A program made the position numbers and the translations under genes. Below are positions 48,391 to 61,200 of a stretch of DNA of 64,000 nucleotides, one piece after another (the first letter of the stretch is position 1; each line of letters opens with the position of its first letter). This stretch comes from Chionis minor (Eukaryota; Chordata; Aves; Charadriiformes; Chionididae), in NCBI GenBank assembly GCA_013398295.1, contig VZSF01005693.1, forward strand, positions 62,001 through 126,000. Direction: 5' to 3'. Under the pieces are notes generated by a model that worked only from the letters and a program-made list of their open reading frames with translations, searched no databases and was not told where the DNA came from.

Positions 48391-50634
48391 AGATGACGTT
48401 TGCTGTTCTGATGATTAGGCAATTAACATTGCGAAATGCCAGAAAATTCCTAAAATTCAGCAGTGCTGAATCCCTTGAGTTAAGTCTTTGCCTCAACCTC
48501 AGAACAAAACTCTGGACACAAAATCACCACTGTACCTGTCTCTAAAACAAGCCAGAAATAAGACAAAGAAGAATTTGGTAGCTTAAATGGCAGTTTGGCG
48601 TCTCCAGCCTATCTCACTTGTGTGCTAATCAGCAGTAGTACCTGTATGCCCAACACAGGCTGATAAAATCTCTATACTGCTGACTGTGATCAAGTGTGGC
48701 AGCCAGATTTAATTATGAGAAACTGAAGCATCTCTAAAGGAAAAGCGTTACGGGGTTCTTTATCCTAGCACAACTGCTCAGAGTGAAGAAGTTTGCATTT
48801 GCTCTGGAGATTTACTTACTCTGGATGGAGAGGACACCTTTAAAAAAAATAATCTTTGAATGTAGCTGGGAGCTGGAATAAATTGACTAGCGGAGGTCAA
48901 GTTGCTGCCGCAATGATGTGTTTGGCTTCTAGAGACAGTCTACCAGATGTACCAAGCAAGAGCAACTTTTCTGAAATAGCCTTGATAATAGGTTTCTGAG
49001 GGAGATGTCCCCCTGAAAGCAAAGTGTTCTGATGCCATTTACCAAGGTATGCCACGAAAGGACAGGAAGGCATTAGAAAAGAAAATACAGCATATGTTAA
49101 TCATATGCAATTCAATCAGTTTTCTGTATAGCTAGGAAATGAATAATTTTGTGTAATGCTAAGCACAAGGCTGTGACTCTTTGTAGACAGTCCTTGAACT
49201 GAAACAATAAAGAAAGCAGTGTGCTGTTTGTCATTCTATCGCAGACCTCATGAGAGACAAATAAGCTTTAGGAAAGTTCATGTCTAATTTTCAGACTTGA
49301 CTGCTATCAAGAGATCAAGGAGCATGAAGAATTTCCCTACTGATGAGGCATTCTTAGTACCTTCATGTTATTTACCAGACCAGACCGAATGTCCAGCCCA
49401 GATCCAGAACCATAGTACTGTGGGGAGGTTTGGATGGCACATGACTGCGGATGGAGACCCGCTCATCAAGAATACGCCACCTCCGAAGCCAATGCCAAAA
49501 TAAGCCATTTTAGACAGTACATGGATTTATTTTACAGGTGTGGAGTATAGTGTTCCAAAGCCATGGGCAATCCTGTGTATAAAGCCTGTGTCTTTCCCAC
49601 TGTAGCATGATAGAAAGAAGTGGCAGCCAAGCTCCTGTTTGCAACCTATCTCTCTTTACACTCACAGCTGATACAGATATTCCCCCCATGGCTTCTCAGG
49701 AACCATGGCCTCTGGAAGTCTCACATGCTTGTCGGAAGGATACCATGTAAATCCATCAACAGATCAATTTTTTTAATTTAATTTGGTGCATATCACCACT
49801 CACTGGATGTAGTGATACTCCTATAAACAACCACTGCCAAGGACAGCTCTCACCTCACTTAGCAATGCTTTCTCTATTCCTCCTGGCGCTCCAGTTTAGA
49901 AACCCTCTGCTTACACTGATTCTAGCTACACACCCGGAGGCGCAGGACAGAACTAAGCCCATTGCTCCCCCTAGCCAGTTTCTAGAGGCCCTGTTCTTCA
50001 TTTCTTCAGTGAAAACCCAGATCTAGACTGAAGCTTTTGGAAGATTACATAGTACATCAAGATAATAAGTGCAGTGCCTCAGCAGGACCAGCTCATTCCC
50101 ACATCAGCCAAGGCTGGAACGAAGTCACTTTGATGACAGGCATCACTTTAGCTCATTTGCTACAGCTGAATGACCTAAAAAATTATATAACAGGGTGAGA
50201 AAAGATCCTGGAATTAAAATTTAAACTGTGCTTGTTTATAAGCTGAGCAAATAGCACTATTACTTACTGTGTCCCAAAACCCTGCTAATCAGCACACGGG
50301 CAGCCTTATCTAAGTCCTTTCTCCTCATACACACCATCAACTCTTCTCTCTCCTGCTCTTGGCATCACTTGTTTTACCTGCTCCACTATACCTGCTGGAA
50401 ATTTTTGAAAAGGAAAGCTTGAAAAAGGTTGAAATAATTAAAAAGAAAAAGTTTCACTAATATATCATCCTCAGTCACTAAAAAAAAGTTGAGAAGTGAG
50501 GGAAGATCATGTGTACACACATCCTAAACACATCCTACAAATGTAAATAGAAGAGGTTCTTAGTTTGGCAGAAATCCCATTAGTGAGTCTGCATATAAGT
50601 GCAGGAGTTTTGAGACCGACCTGGTGTGGTTGTG
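48391..50634. other. Anonymous stretch, no gene seen
   Basis: No exon, RNA or recognised transposon. Only one frame exceeds 60 codons here (49297-49503, + strand, 68 codons), and it has no known domain. Confidence 0.55.
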
Positions 50635-50636
50635 CA

Positions 50637-50660
50637 TACACACACACACACACATATATA
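50637..50660 (+). repeat. (CA)n microsatellite with (TA)n end
   Basis: About eight CA units are followed by tatata. This is a typical dinucleotide microsatellite that could be polymorphic. Confidence 0.95.
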
Positions 50661-52584
50661 ACTATCAGCTGAAGAAAAATCAGCTGTGGTCCCAAAGCAG
50701 AGCTGGCCCTCAGTGTACAGGCACTACGCAATGCTCCTCAGCAGGGAACCCGCAGGGCAGGGGAGAGCCCAGTGTTGTCCTGACAAATGGGAGGAATGCC
50801 CCAACAGGGAGAAGGGTACAGGAGGGACAAACACGCAAAGCACGACACGTAGGCAGGAGCACATCGTCTGGGCAGGAGCTGCTGGGTGGGAGTTTGGCAG
50901 AGCGTGGGCTGGGACTCAGGCTGCTCACAAGCAGAGCGTGGGTCCACAATGTCTGGCTGGCACGAGAAAGGTGCACATTATGCCAAAGTGTATAAGCACA
51001 GTGACGTAATTTTTCACTTCTTTAGTTTATGTCAGACTCCCGTACGCATTGCTGCGAGCCACTGGCCTGAAGGCAAATACCGCCCAACTGGGCACAACAT
51101 AGGAGAGCACCACAAGTGTCGTAGAAAACATGTCCTCCAACAGCAGGTTGCAAGGTGAGTGAAGTGGGGCTGTTTTCCCAGAGGAAAAGAAACACTTGGT
51201 GGTGGAGGAAGGAGGAGTGACAGCATTCTTCAAATTCAGGAAGGCAAAAGAGAGAAAGGGAACAATCCGTTCTCTGTGTGCACAGGAGATCAGACAAGAT
51301 GAAAGGGATTCAAATCGTGCAAGGAAAATAACTAGATAAGCAACTGGTAAAACACTGGGAGGAAGTCTTTAAGACAAACATCCCTGAGGTACATCCCATC
51401 CAGGGCCGGCTACAGTATATTTCAACAATTACAACATTCAGAAAGCACAGAGAACATACAACACGCATACATGCCATAGAATATACAAATAGATATAGGT
51501 ACTTGATAGGTATGTAAAGCATCAACCGACATCTGAAAATGGCACTTAGCCTAAAGTCTCAATTGTGGCACTATTTTTGTGAGGACCAAAGGTCAAATTT
51601 ACAAGGTACAAAGGGCATTCAGCTGAACTTAGCTCATTTTCAGGGGGAACTGGATGCCAAACTCTTTTCACTTAAAATCTCACATCCTTTCCCCCTCTGA
51701 TTTTCCTTTTCCCCTCTAATAGGTTTTGCCTATGAACGCTGAGAAGTGTAGAGACAGTACCTAAAATAATCTGAGGGACATACACTCCTTCTAGATACAG
51801 GTAAATGAGGGTGCCCTGTACATTTGCAGAAAGCCTGTCACACACTAGGGCATACTCATGTCAAACCGAGACCTTCTCTCCATTTCCGTGTGGAGCGCTG
51901 GCTCACATCCAGTTCAGACAGAGTAGCTGAAAGTCATTTCTCTCTGGTGTTGTTTAAAAGCCCAAATGCAATGAAATACTAGTCTGAGTCTATTTCCCAG
52001 TGAGCAAAAGTGTCAAAAAGCGACCATCAGAGCTGGATCTAATTGGCAGTCCCAGCAGGGAAGCGAGGAAATAGATAGACGGGGAGATGCAATACCCTGC
52101 CTCCTGTGGTACTTGTTACAAAACTTCCTGCAGCAGTGGCTCCAACTTTTGGGGCACTAAATTTCATTTGCTTCCCACCCACATCAAAACCCCCCACACT
52201 CTAATATGGTTAACCAGACACTTTGCTGAGATGTTCTGCCTCTTTCTCTCTCCTGGCTTTTGCTGCCAATGAAGCATTGCCTCTGTATGAAAAGTCACAC
52301 CATGGGTCTATATTTTTAACTGATTATATGCAACTTCAAATGTTTGACCCCATGCCAGACTCATGGCCATTCTGGCTTCAAGCCTGTCATGGCTGCATTT
52401 CAATATATTTATCCTTTTCACTATATACAGAAGCATACGACTCGATTGAGCACAGAGTTACAGGGTCAAACATCATCCATTCTGCAGCTGAAGCCTTACC
52501 TCCACAGAACTCACTCTCAAGTCACTCCTTATTACAGTGAAAAAAAACCACAAAATCAAACCCAAAGCCCTGGAAGATTCACTT
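50661..52584. other. Anonymous stretch, no gene seen
   Basis: No gene is supported. A cluster of overlapping frames on both strands at 50624-51297 coincides with a GC-richer patch. None has a domain, and they mirror each other. Confidence 0.5.
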
Positions 52585-52680
52585 GATAACATGACCATAA
52601 AATCAGATCATTTAGTCTAACCATGCTTGCTTAGGAGCTCCGTGTGAATTTTTGGCAGACATAACACGGAAGAACTCACA
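52585..52680 (-). mobile_element. Possible ancient CR1 tail, - orientation
   Basis: agatcatttagtctaaccat at 52605-52624 resembles the reverse complement of the terminal part of old CR1 elements ('gatcatctagtctgacctcctg'). The flanking match is weak and no body is recognised, so this call is tentative. Confidence 0.3.
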
Positions 52681-52734
52681 TCAAGCTAGTCCAAGAGGCA
52701 CAGGTAAGGACTGCAGCAGGTAATTCTGTAGTCA

Positions 52735-52865
52735 AGTTGCCAGCCTAGGAAACCTGGTTTTTGGCTAACTGCTACACCACAGACTTCCTATGTGAAAATG
52801 GGCAAGTCCCATTGGTTGCAAGGAGGTAGGCATCTCACTTTTCTCCTTTTCTTTCCAGGCTTCAC
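52735..52865 (+). repeat. MIR-like CORE-SINE relic
   Basis: The segment reads cctaggaaacctggttttt, then taccacagacttcctatgtg, then aaaatgggcaagtcccattg and gcatctcacttttctcc. This is the MIR order 'ggagacctgggttc', 'ccacnnacttgctgtgtgac', 'cttgggcaagtcacttaa', 'cctctctgtgcctc'. The tRNA head is missing or unrecognisable. Confidence 0.55.
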
Positions 52866-55429
52866 TTTGGAGAATTACCCTGTTCCAAGGGCAAATCTGT
52901 ATAAAAAAGGTGCTCAGATACAAGAGTGATGGGGGAGGATGATTAGGTACCACCAGCAGCTAGAGCAAGCATTACTTTATTTCCAGTGGTTATCAACAGC
53001 TCTCCATGAGTGAACACTGCCCTGTATATGTGTGCTAAAACAAGTAGTGTGTATTTCCCTTCAAGAGCTCACAGGAAGAAATAGCTTATTTTACAGCATC
53101 CATCATTAGAAGATTTCTGGAGCCTTCCCAGTAGTAGTAACAAAAAAATCACAACAGGCTCATTTTCCTCACTAATTTTCCTCCCAAGGCATTCAGAACT
53201 ATTCTTCTGCTGGTTTGTGCAGTTGAGTTTATTTCCTCATCCTTCTTTCCTTTCCCCTCTCTTTCCCTGTCCTCTTTACTTATTTATATTTCCTCACCTC
53301 CTTTATATTTTTGCCTTCCTTTTCACCTCCTGCTCTATAGTTCATTGTGGTCTGCAGGGAAACTAAGTCAAGGCAGGAAATTTTATGGTTTAACCTGAGA
53401 ACAACAAGATTGGTCCCTCTCATCTCCTCTGAAAATGAGTTTGAAAAAGTTGGTCTTGCTGCAAAAAAACCTGCCCTGTATATGAAAAGAAGCATAAAGC
53501 AGAACAGCAGCAAGAATTGGCAAAGAGCAAATAACAGAAGGTCACCAACACCAGGTTGCTTCTGGGCGCTGACATGGGCCCTCCTAGGGAGAGGACAACA
53601 CATTTGGTAGAGTCAAAATTTAGGCTCTGCAGTAGCATTTGGCCAAATAAAACCCCCGAACTTTCTACACTATCAAACGTACCCCTTTACACATCCTTTC
53701 CATGCAAAAAGAGATACACTGCACTCAGAAGACCACTCCTGACAAGGGAAAGGCTGGCAAACTTGTCCAAGAACATGCTTTGGCAGGTTTGCCCAGGCAG
53801 GGCCTGGGTGGCCATTTTAGACACCCTTCTTTTTAAAGGAAACGTCAAACCTCCCATCAGAGACGGAAAACAGCGGCAGGTCGCTTTATAGGCAAGCACC
53901 AGGCCAGAAGCAGAAAGGTGCCTAGACAGAGGAAAGACTAGACAAATAGTTCCTGGACAACCCATTAACAGAAATGCATCCTTAAAACCTGGTCAGATAA
54001 TTTCAAGCAAACACATTTGCAGTAAGGACTATTTGTACAGATAATTAACCAGCTACACAAAAGTCAAATACAGGCTTTCTGTAAATTCAGTTCTATTACT
54101 AACCTGTGTAATAACATCAACACTCTGCACCATACATTAAGTTCTACACTAAAAAGGGGAAATAATATAGACTGCTATCTGATTCCTCCTCATTTTTTGT
54201 AGTACACTATTAGGAAATAATGTCCCTTTTTGCCGTGTAAAGGAATTCTCTTTTTACTTTCCTAGTTCCTTGCCTTTACTGCGGACAGGACAGCTTTGCG
54301 TGACAGCAATGACTGGTGATGTGCAATACAGCAGCTGGTTCCAAAAATTTGATTTCTCTGTTTACATCCCTGGATTTAAGGTCCCATAGTAACTGAAAAA
54401 TAATAAAAGCCACAACGAAATTACCATACTGAAAACTTCCACATAATCCTATTTATGCAGAAAGGCTTTTCTTACAGCACTTTGCAAAGTTCCTTCCCGG
54501 TTGCTAATATTTTAATAAAATACCTTTATGATCATGGAGTGTGCTGGGAATTAGACCTGGAACTTCTCTACCGCAGGTTAGCAGGGTGCAATAAATACGC
54601 CAGTAAGAACCTTTGCACCTCAGGTTTTTTTACTATCCCTTTCCCTTTCAAAACATTTTGGTTAATTTCAGGTCTCACACCTGCTTTGATTACCCATTTT
54701 ACTGATTATATTTTCTTTACCCAGCTAAAGCCGAGGCCTTCTTTGCTTTATGCTCCTCAGTGACAACGCCTCCATCAAGAATGCTTTAAGAGATGAGCAC
54801 TTTCCTTGGCAGCAAAGAAGCAAACCATGACATGTTTCACACAGAAGGCTGCCTTGGAAATAAATAAATAAAATAACTCACCTCATATTTTATCCAGCAT
54901 CTTCGGAGTCTCATCAGAGGAAATTAAAAAAGAAATTGGCTTCTTGAGAGGATAGATCAGACACCTTAAGGAACAGCTGCAATTTGTGTTTCTGAGAAAC
55001 GAAAATTGAAAAGCAGACTAAAGTGGATACTGGGTGATTTATAAACCGCCTTTCCCCGTTCTTTCTGAGTGTCAGTACATTCAGTAGATCATCAGCAGCA
55101 CCATCTTTAACATATGATTTCCAAGGCGAAATTAAAACAGGCAGCTCCCCTGTCCCGCTTCCTTCCCGCCTGGCGCAGGGCACAAGGGTGTTCAGAGGAC
55201 CACTGCCAGGGCGGTGGGAGGCAGGGGGTCCTGCAAACGCTCTGCAGACCTCCTAGCCCCGGCCTCGCACAACCAGCACCGACGATGGCTGTAGCTATTA
55301 GCGCACTTCGTGCCAAACACTCGAGGGCCGGTTGTTCGTGAGCTTGTCCAAACACACGGGGCCATCTGGTGAGCAAAAATATTAGATGTTACTCCTTGAC
55401 ATTCTGTTGTTTCAGTAATCTAACCCCTT
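52866..55429. other. Anonymous stretch, no gene seen
   Basis: No exon, RNA gene or transposon is recognised. ORFs at 53280-53965 and 54455-54763 (102 codons) have no domain. A short (AAAT)n-like run lies at 54858-54876. Confidence 0.5.
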
Positions 55430-55930
55430 GGAAACCATATCGAGATCTATAAAGCCATTCAGCTCTTAATCGCAGCGGATATGAATCACTGTGTCAGTTA
55501 ACACTAGGTGCATAAATCACTGGCAATGTGGATTTATGACACTAGGATGTAATTCACCAGTATCAGCTCTTAAATTCTATTAGAAATATGGGATTTGAGA
55601 AGAATGGACTTACATAGCTGGTTGCAATTCCAGTTGTGACCTTAATGAAAAAGTCAGGGGCTGAGGCTCACAATCTGCCGCCGTGCTTAAGCAACAGTTT
55701 CACGTTCACCCTGCTCAGATTAATTGCTTCTTTAATCTGCAAATGCTGACACACGTGCGCAGCTGTGCACGCTAATAGGGAGGACGGCAGCCGAGGCTCT
55801 ATCAACTTTCATTATATCCTGTGCACTTAATTGTCTTCATCACTGGAAACCATAATTTTATTTAACAGTTTAAATATGGCAGAAATGCCATAATTATATT
55901 TAAGTATTAGAGACATCTATAAGCAAACAG
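55430..55930. promoter_or_regulatory. Candidate conserved element with nested repeats
   Basis: The block is complex, AT-moderate and frame-less. It holds two copies of acactagg (55501-55508 and 55539-55546) flanking a perfect 8-bp inverted repeat, cataaatc / gatttatg (55511-55518 and 55531-55538, 12-base loop). An 11-mer, tcagctcttaa, is repeated at 55459-55469 and 55563-55573. It also has cagattaattgcttctttaa (55718-55737), an E-box pair at 55752-55765, and acttaattgtc and ccataattttattta near 55826-55863. TTTATG is the core that caudal/posterior-Hox proteins prefer. An enhancer role is inferred, and conservation is not measured. Confidence 0.35.
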
Positions 55931-57949
55931 AAATGGTTTTAAGAGCAACACATATAACAGTGCTGTGTGGATTTGGTTGCCTGGTGCAGGTAGAAGATTT
56001 TTCTACTTATCCCTTGTGTCTGTAACCAAAGCAGGGTCAGAGTCTGTGATAAAAAGTTTTTTGATTCATTCAGCTTAGCCTAGTGACACTGGCACTCTGG
56101 GTCAAGTGCACTGTGGCTGACTGTAATTGCTGATATTAATGAAGCTTTGAAAGGGATTCAAAAATTACTCTAAATGTCCATGCTGGCTAGAAACTCATTT
56201 TGTTCTCCTATAAACATGCCAGATCATCCAAAAAATAATTCAGCCACTTGGGTCAAAATCCACAGAAAACACTTGAGCTCTTTTACAGCTTATATCCGTG
56301 CCAGGATTCTCTCTCCTTGGCTCATTACCATGTTCTCCCCCTCCCATTTGATGGGGGAGCCAGTCGAATATCAGAGCACCGCGTCCACATGCTGATGCTG
56401 CCCCGCTTTCTCTTACAAAACCCAGTTTGCAGAAGCATGCTACAGCCGGCAGTGTCGGGGGAAAACAGCTGCTCCCCACTGAAGCCTTGAAAGTCAGACA
56501 TTAGGAATCAGGCTTGGACACACGTCAGGTTTGGATTTCCTACCACCAAATAACCCTCTTGAGTCACCTGTCAGAGTCCTGCAGGGAGTTAGAGCGTAGG
56601 TACCCTTTTCCTCCCTGTGGGTACCCCTCCACTCTGCTCCTGCTGACATCTTTGCTCTGATCCCTGGCCTCAGTGATCCCATGGGTCCCATACTTCTGTC
56701 CGTGTCCCCTTTCACAATGCTCCATGTATGGATAAACCAGGTAAAACCAACACAAACAGACCATCCCAAACAGCAAGCTTGGGCTAAACCGCAGCTCCTT
56801 GGGGACACCCCACATGGGTTACAGCACCTCTTTCGCCTGCCAGCACGTCCCCGTGGGCAGTCTGCCTCGTCGTCACCAGAGCAGTAGCCCGGCCCACCAC
56901 AGGAAGGGGAATGGAGGGGCAGGTTGGACATGGGCATCTTCTCGCACTCCAGCTTTGTCAGCCACCGGCCACACACATACAGAGAGCAGAAACTTACACC
57001 AGCTGAAATCCTCCTTCGAGTCAAGAGGACTCCTAGCACGGCCCACAAGTTTCACTTGTCAGCATGAAAGCGTGTCTTTTTCTAGAGAAACCAGGCAAGT
57101 CGCTCAGCAAATGCTCTGCAGAAAGCCCCTGTGGCGTCGCAGTGCCACGCGTCAGCCCTCCATCACCTCTTCCCGGTGCCAGCCCTTCTCTGCATGAGGA
57201 GCTGAGAATGGAGCTGTTCTCCTTCTCCCTGCTGTTTGTCAAACTTTGAAGCGTCCAACTGATACTAGTCTCTCAGCCTTACAGTTATTTGAAGAGAGCC
57301 TGTCAGTTTATTATTAATAGTAGCAATTACATTATAGCCGTTAAAAGACACAAGTGAGATTGGGAACGCGCTGCAGCCGGGATTAGAGATCTGTTCAGGC
57401 CTAGCCTGTGCGAGAAGGGGCTTTCAAGTATGATTATACGGGCAAACCCTTCTAGCCGAGGACCGACATGCATCTTCCCACGGTACGTGGCGTAGACATG
57501 AGCTCACTCTGCCAGCCGCCCATCGATAAGCTGAACGGCTGCAGAGCCAAACTTGAGCTAATACACCCTTCCTCTCAGCACTATCTATTGCTGCAGGTTT
57601 AGCGAGGCACTCATCTGTCCACGTCACTCCTGGACATTTCGGAGCTGGAGGCAGGGCGCGCTGACATTCTCTTTCGGCACATGAGGCAGGCAATACCACT
57701 CCCTCACTTCCGCAGGGAAAATCACCGCTTCCCAAAAAGAAGGTAGACAACCAGCAGAAAGCCGCACTTCTTTTGCCCGTGTAGCTGCATCAAAATTAGG
57801 GCTTACATCAGCACGAAAGCATTATTAAAATAGCTCATCTAACCAACGCTATTTTACTGTCAGCAACTCCAAATGTAGGTCTGAGCCACCGGGAGAGAAT
57901 CATCTTCCTAAATAGGCACTAAAGAGTTCATGCTTTAAATGCTTTCTCA
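55931..57949. other. Anonymous stretch, partly GC-rich
   Basis: No gene is supported. A GC-rich patch at 56500-57200 gives opposing long frames (56494-57048, - strand, 184 codons; 56799-57197, + strand, 132 codons) with no domains. The segment 57270-57390 has ttattattaatagtagcaat and tacattatagccgttaaaag words and may be regulatory. Confidence 0.5.
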
Positions 57950-58012
57950 AAGAAGGTAAACTGAGGCAGAAAGCAATTGAAAAACTCCCCCAAGGTCATG
58001 CAACACCTTTAT
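57950..58012 (+). repeat. MIR core fragment
   Basis: aggtaaactgaggcagaaag, then attgaaaaactcccccaagg, then tcatgcaacacc follows the MIR stretch 'gaaactgaggcacagagag...gacttgcccaaggtcacacagc'. It is a short isolated core segment. Confidence 0.45.
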
Positions 58013-58059
58013 GCAAACCATGACCCCTCCTGCATTTTAGTCCGTGGCACAGATGCCAC

Positions 58060-58260
58060 GGAGGTAGCAATTTAATAAGCTATGAGCCCCATCTGTTCAT
58101 TGTTGTCTCAACTGGAGATTGCCATCCCCGAAGCTGAGCCACATTAATTGATTATATGAATGCTCCTGGTTTGCCCCAATGCAAAGGCAGTCAATTTAAT
58201 TTAAATCGTTGTTGGAGGAGATTTCAATTTGCTGGCTGACTTTGTGCTGAAGCAGACAAG
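58060..58260. promoter_or_regulatory. Candidate conserved non-coding element
   Basis: The segment carries a SOX-like ttcattgttgtc (58097-58108), a tight homeodomain cluster attaattgattatatgaa (58143-58160), an octamer-like atgcaaag (58179-58186) and tcaatttaatttaaatcg (58191-58208). SOX, POU and homeodomain words within about 110 bases are a common composition of neural enhancers. No frame and no transposon is seen. This is inferred from sequence words only. Confidence 0.3.
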
Positions 58261-61200
58261 GTGCACTCACATAAGTTTCATAACCCACTCCCGCTACATC
58301 TGACAGAGCGCATCTGTCCACCTCCTACCTCTCTGGCAATTTTTAAATCAAAACAAATAAAACAGGAAATGAGCAAAAAGGAGACTTTTCTTTTGGCGCT
58401 ACCCAGAGCTTTGAGCTTAACAGAATTTCAGCTAGCAGAATTTCCCACATCTAATAGCATTTCTTCAGTCTGAAGTTTTCCCTGTTCTGAAGTTTTTCTA
58501 GTGTGCTTTCCAGCATCGTGTATTTTCGCTTTCTCTCCGTATTTTAACCTGGGTAAAGAAAACAGAACACAGTTCACATTTTTATTACAACTACCAGCAG
58601 CAGGCAACAGTGTTAGGGTCATAGAAACTACAGGGGGGAAAAAAGCTTTTAAAAATTCTCCTTAAATGCTACATCCACTCTTTTTTGACATTTTAAGTCA
58701 TCAAAACTTCACTAGCGATATGAGAGTCTGCAAATTTTTTCCCCTCTCAGCCTTTTCTTTCATTTTTATTAGTGGCTGGATTTTAATTACATTATGCCCG
58801 ACAAAGACCAGCTGCCTCAAGTAACTGCATTATCATCAGAGGCAGCCACAAGTAAAAGGACTATGTATGTAAAGGGGTAACAACGTTTACTTTTTTTTTT
58901 TAATAAACTACATGAGAAACCAATTCACCTGCACCCTTCTAGTGTTAAAATAGTAGACTTGCAAGTCTCCCCTGTGAGCTTTGCTCCCAGCAAGAAACAT
59001 ATGTCCATCGAACAATTCACCCTCCAAAAACACCATTTCCCTCTGCTGTCCACAAAAACATCCTTTTTCACACTTTGGCTCTGTTCACTAAAAAAAGAGG
59101 TTTTTTTCAGTTAAAAGATGGCATTAATTTTAATCTCTTTACCTTAGCAGTTACAGTCCTGATGCATTTGTATTGGGGATATTTTTCTTTTATTCTTGGG
59201 GAAAGTAAGAAAAAAGATACAAATTCCATCCATCTCACAAAAAAAAAAAAAGGCTACAGCATAGACACCTAAGTTGTTTTGCTCAACTGCAATGACATTA
59301 CCAAGAAGTACAACAGTAAATAAAGTAAGCAGATGTTCGCAGGCAGCTGAACAAGGTGGTTTGAAGGTACCCAAATTACTGCAAACAGCCCATTTCTCTT
59401 TCTCTTCCACCTTCTACCCCATCACTTGACCGTAATGGCACTTTTGCTGTTCATCACTCTCTCTCCCCATCAATTTTCATTGCCCTCCACTGCTTCTTTA
59501 TCACTTTTGTTGTCAAACCTACAACTACCTTTAGTTCAGATGTTTGCCATAAATTCTGGCAATAGATATCTAACCCATGAAGAATATAAATAAATTGGCT
59601 AGTTTTAAGATGCATTAGGCAATAATGTATTTTTTCATATCCACAGATATAGCTAATATCTTCACATCTCTATTGGAAAACTGACATTGCACTAATACCC
59701 TTACTTGGACTGTTGGTCTGTCCCATTTTAAGAAGTGAGAATGTTCTAGCACAGTAAATAAGGACCAAGCCACCACATGACTTAAAACAGTCACCAGGAA
59801 AAAAAAAAAAATCCAGCCATTTCCTTTTCGCACACCCTGCAGGCTGTTTTACTACAAATTGCCATTAAAAAAAAAAAAGTTTGATTCTAACTCCAAGCTT
59901 TGCTAAAAGGCACTGAATGCTCCTGGGCTTAATGCTCGTGAACAGAACCATTATCGTTTTCAAAGATTAAAAAAAGATAGAGTATGAGCTTCCAGATAAA
60001 GAAATACCAAAACCATTGCCTCCTTTTTCTTGCAATTTTGTGGTGTGGGGGGGTTGTGTTTGGGGGTTTTTTTCTCTCTCTTTTCCTTTTTACATTGATG
60101 CAACAGCATTGACTTTAGTGGGATGTGAGGTTTACTCCAGTACAAACAACAGAGAAAAATCGATCTCTTTCTGCAGATATGTCTGTTCCTCAATCCAAAA
60201 CGTGTGACCGGGAGCAGGCTCCAACACAGAGAACCCCATGAGCCACGCACCCTTTCACCATGGTGCCGCAGCAGAGCCCAACTGATGGCTCAGTCCCAGC
60301 CTCACTTCATCTACCCAGACTGGAAAAATAAAGTCTAGGTCCACACTGTGTGTAAAACAATATTGGCAATGAGCAAGTCTGGCCTTATGAGAGACTACCA
60401 GGTCCACGTTTATCTGATACACCCAGGAAATTTCAAACTCACTTTCCCACCAGTTGAATTTCTGGATGTTTTGGGGCAAAACCTCTGTTTTGGTTAATGG
60501 CTCCACAGACACAGCCCTACTATTCTCATCAACAGCAAGGCACAATGCTATTCTTGGTAGCCTGGACCACACGGTCATAAGCTGAAGGTGCAGCTTCAGT
60601 TGACAGTAAGGAGGCAAGTCTCTAGCTGCTGACAAATCTGGAGAAACATTGCCCAAGTGCCACCAAAACTCTCAGAGGCCAAATAAAAAGTTTTTTCAAA
60701 AAAGTGTCAGCCACCATTTACTCATTTTCCGGCACCATAGTACTCCTAGGATGCGGAAAGACAAACTTCTAAAGATGCACCAGCTGAAGGACAGGGTAGC
60801 AGCAGACGGACATGTACATGGAGGTCTCTTCTCCTTTTGCTTCTCATTTACCCTGACCAAAATGAAAGGGTAAGGCAACTCCTGGCTGCCAGGGAGGCCT
60901 CCCACCAGCCCTCACCTTCTCCCCGTCCTCCCATCAGGGTAGGAGGCCCAGAAAGAGCGACAGCTGTGTCCCTCACAGCTTTCATAGCCCGTGTCCTCCA
61001 GCAAGAGTGCCCAACCTGTGCACTCACACCCAGAGGAGCCCACCTTCGCCTCTGCAAAGCGAGGGGCAGTCGGGCTCGTGGTGGGGGGAAAAGCTGTTTC
61101 CCCAGAGGTGTGTGACAAAGCCTGGCTGCTCTAGAGAGGGGCAGCCTCACGGCTGGGGCAAGCGGGCTTGCCACATCCGACGGCTTCGTGCCTGAAACCA

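Noticed and set aside
50637..50660. CA tract considered as a regulatory Z-DNA element
   Set aside because: Only about eight units. An ordinary microsatellite is the simpler reading.
56494..57048. 184-codon - strand frame with many Cys
   Set aside because: The Cys spacing fits no zinc-finger or toxin-like pattern that I know. Opposing frames overlap it, and the GC-rich patch explains the length.
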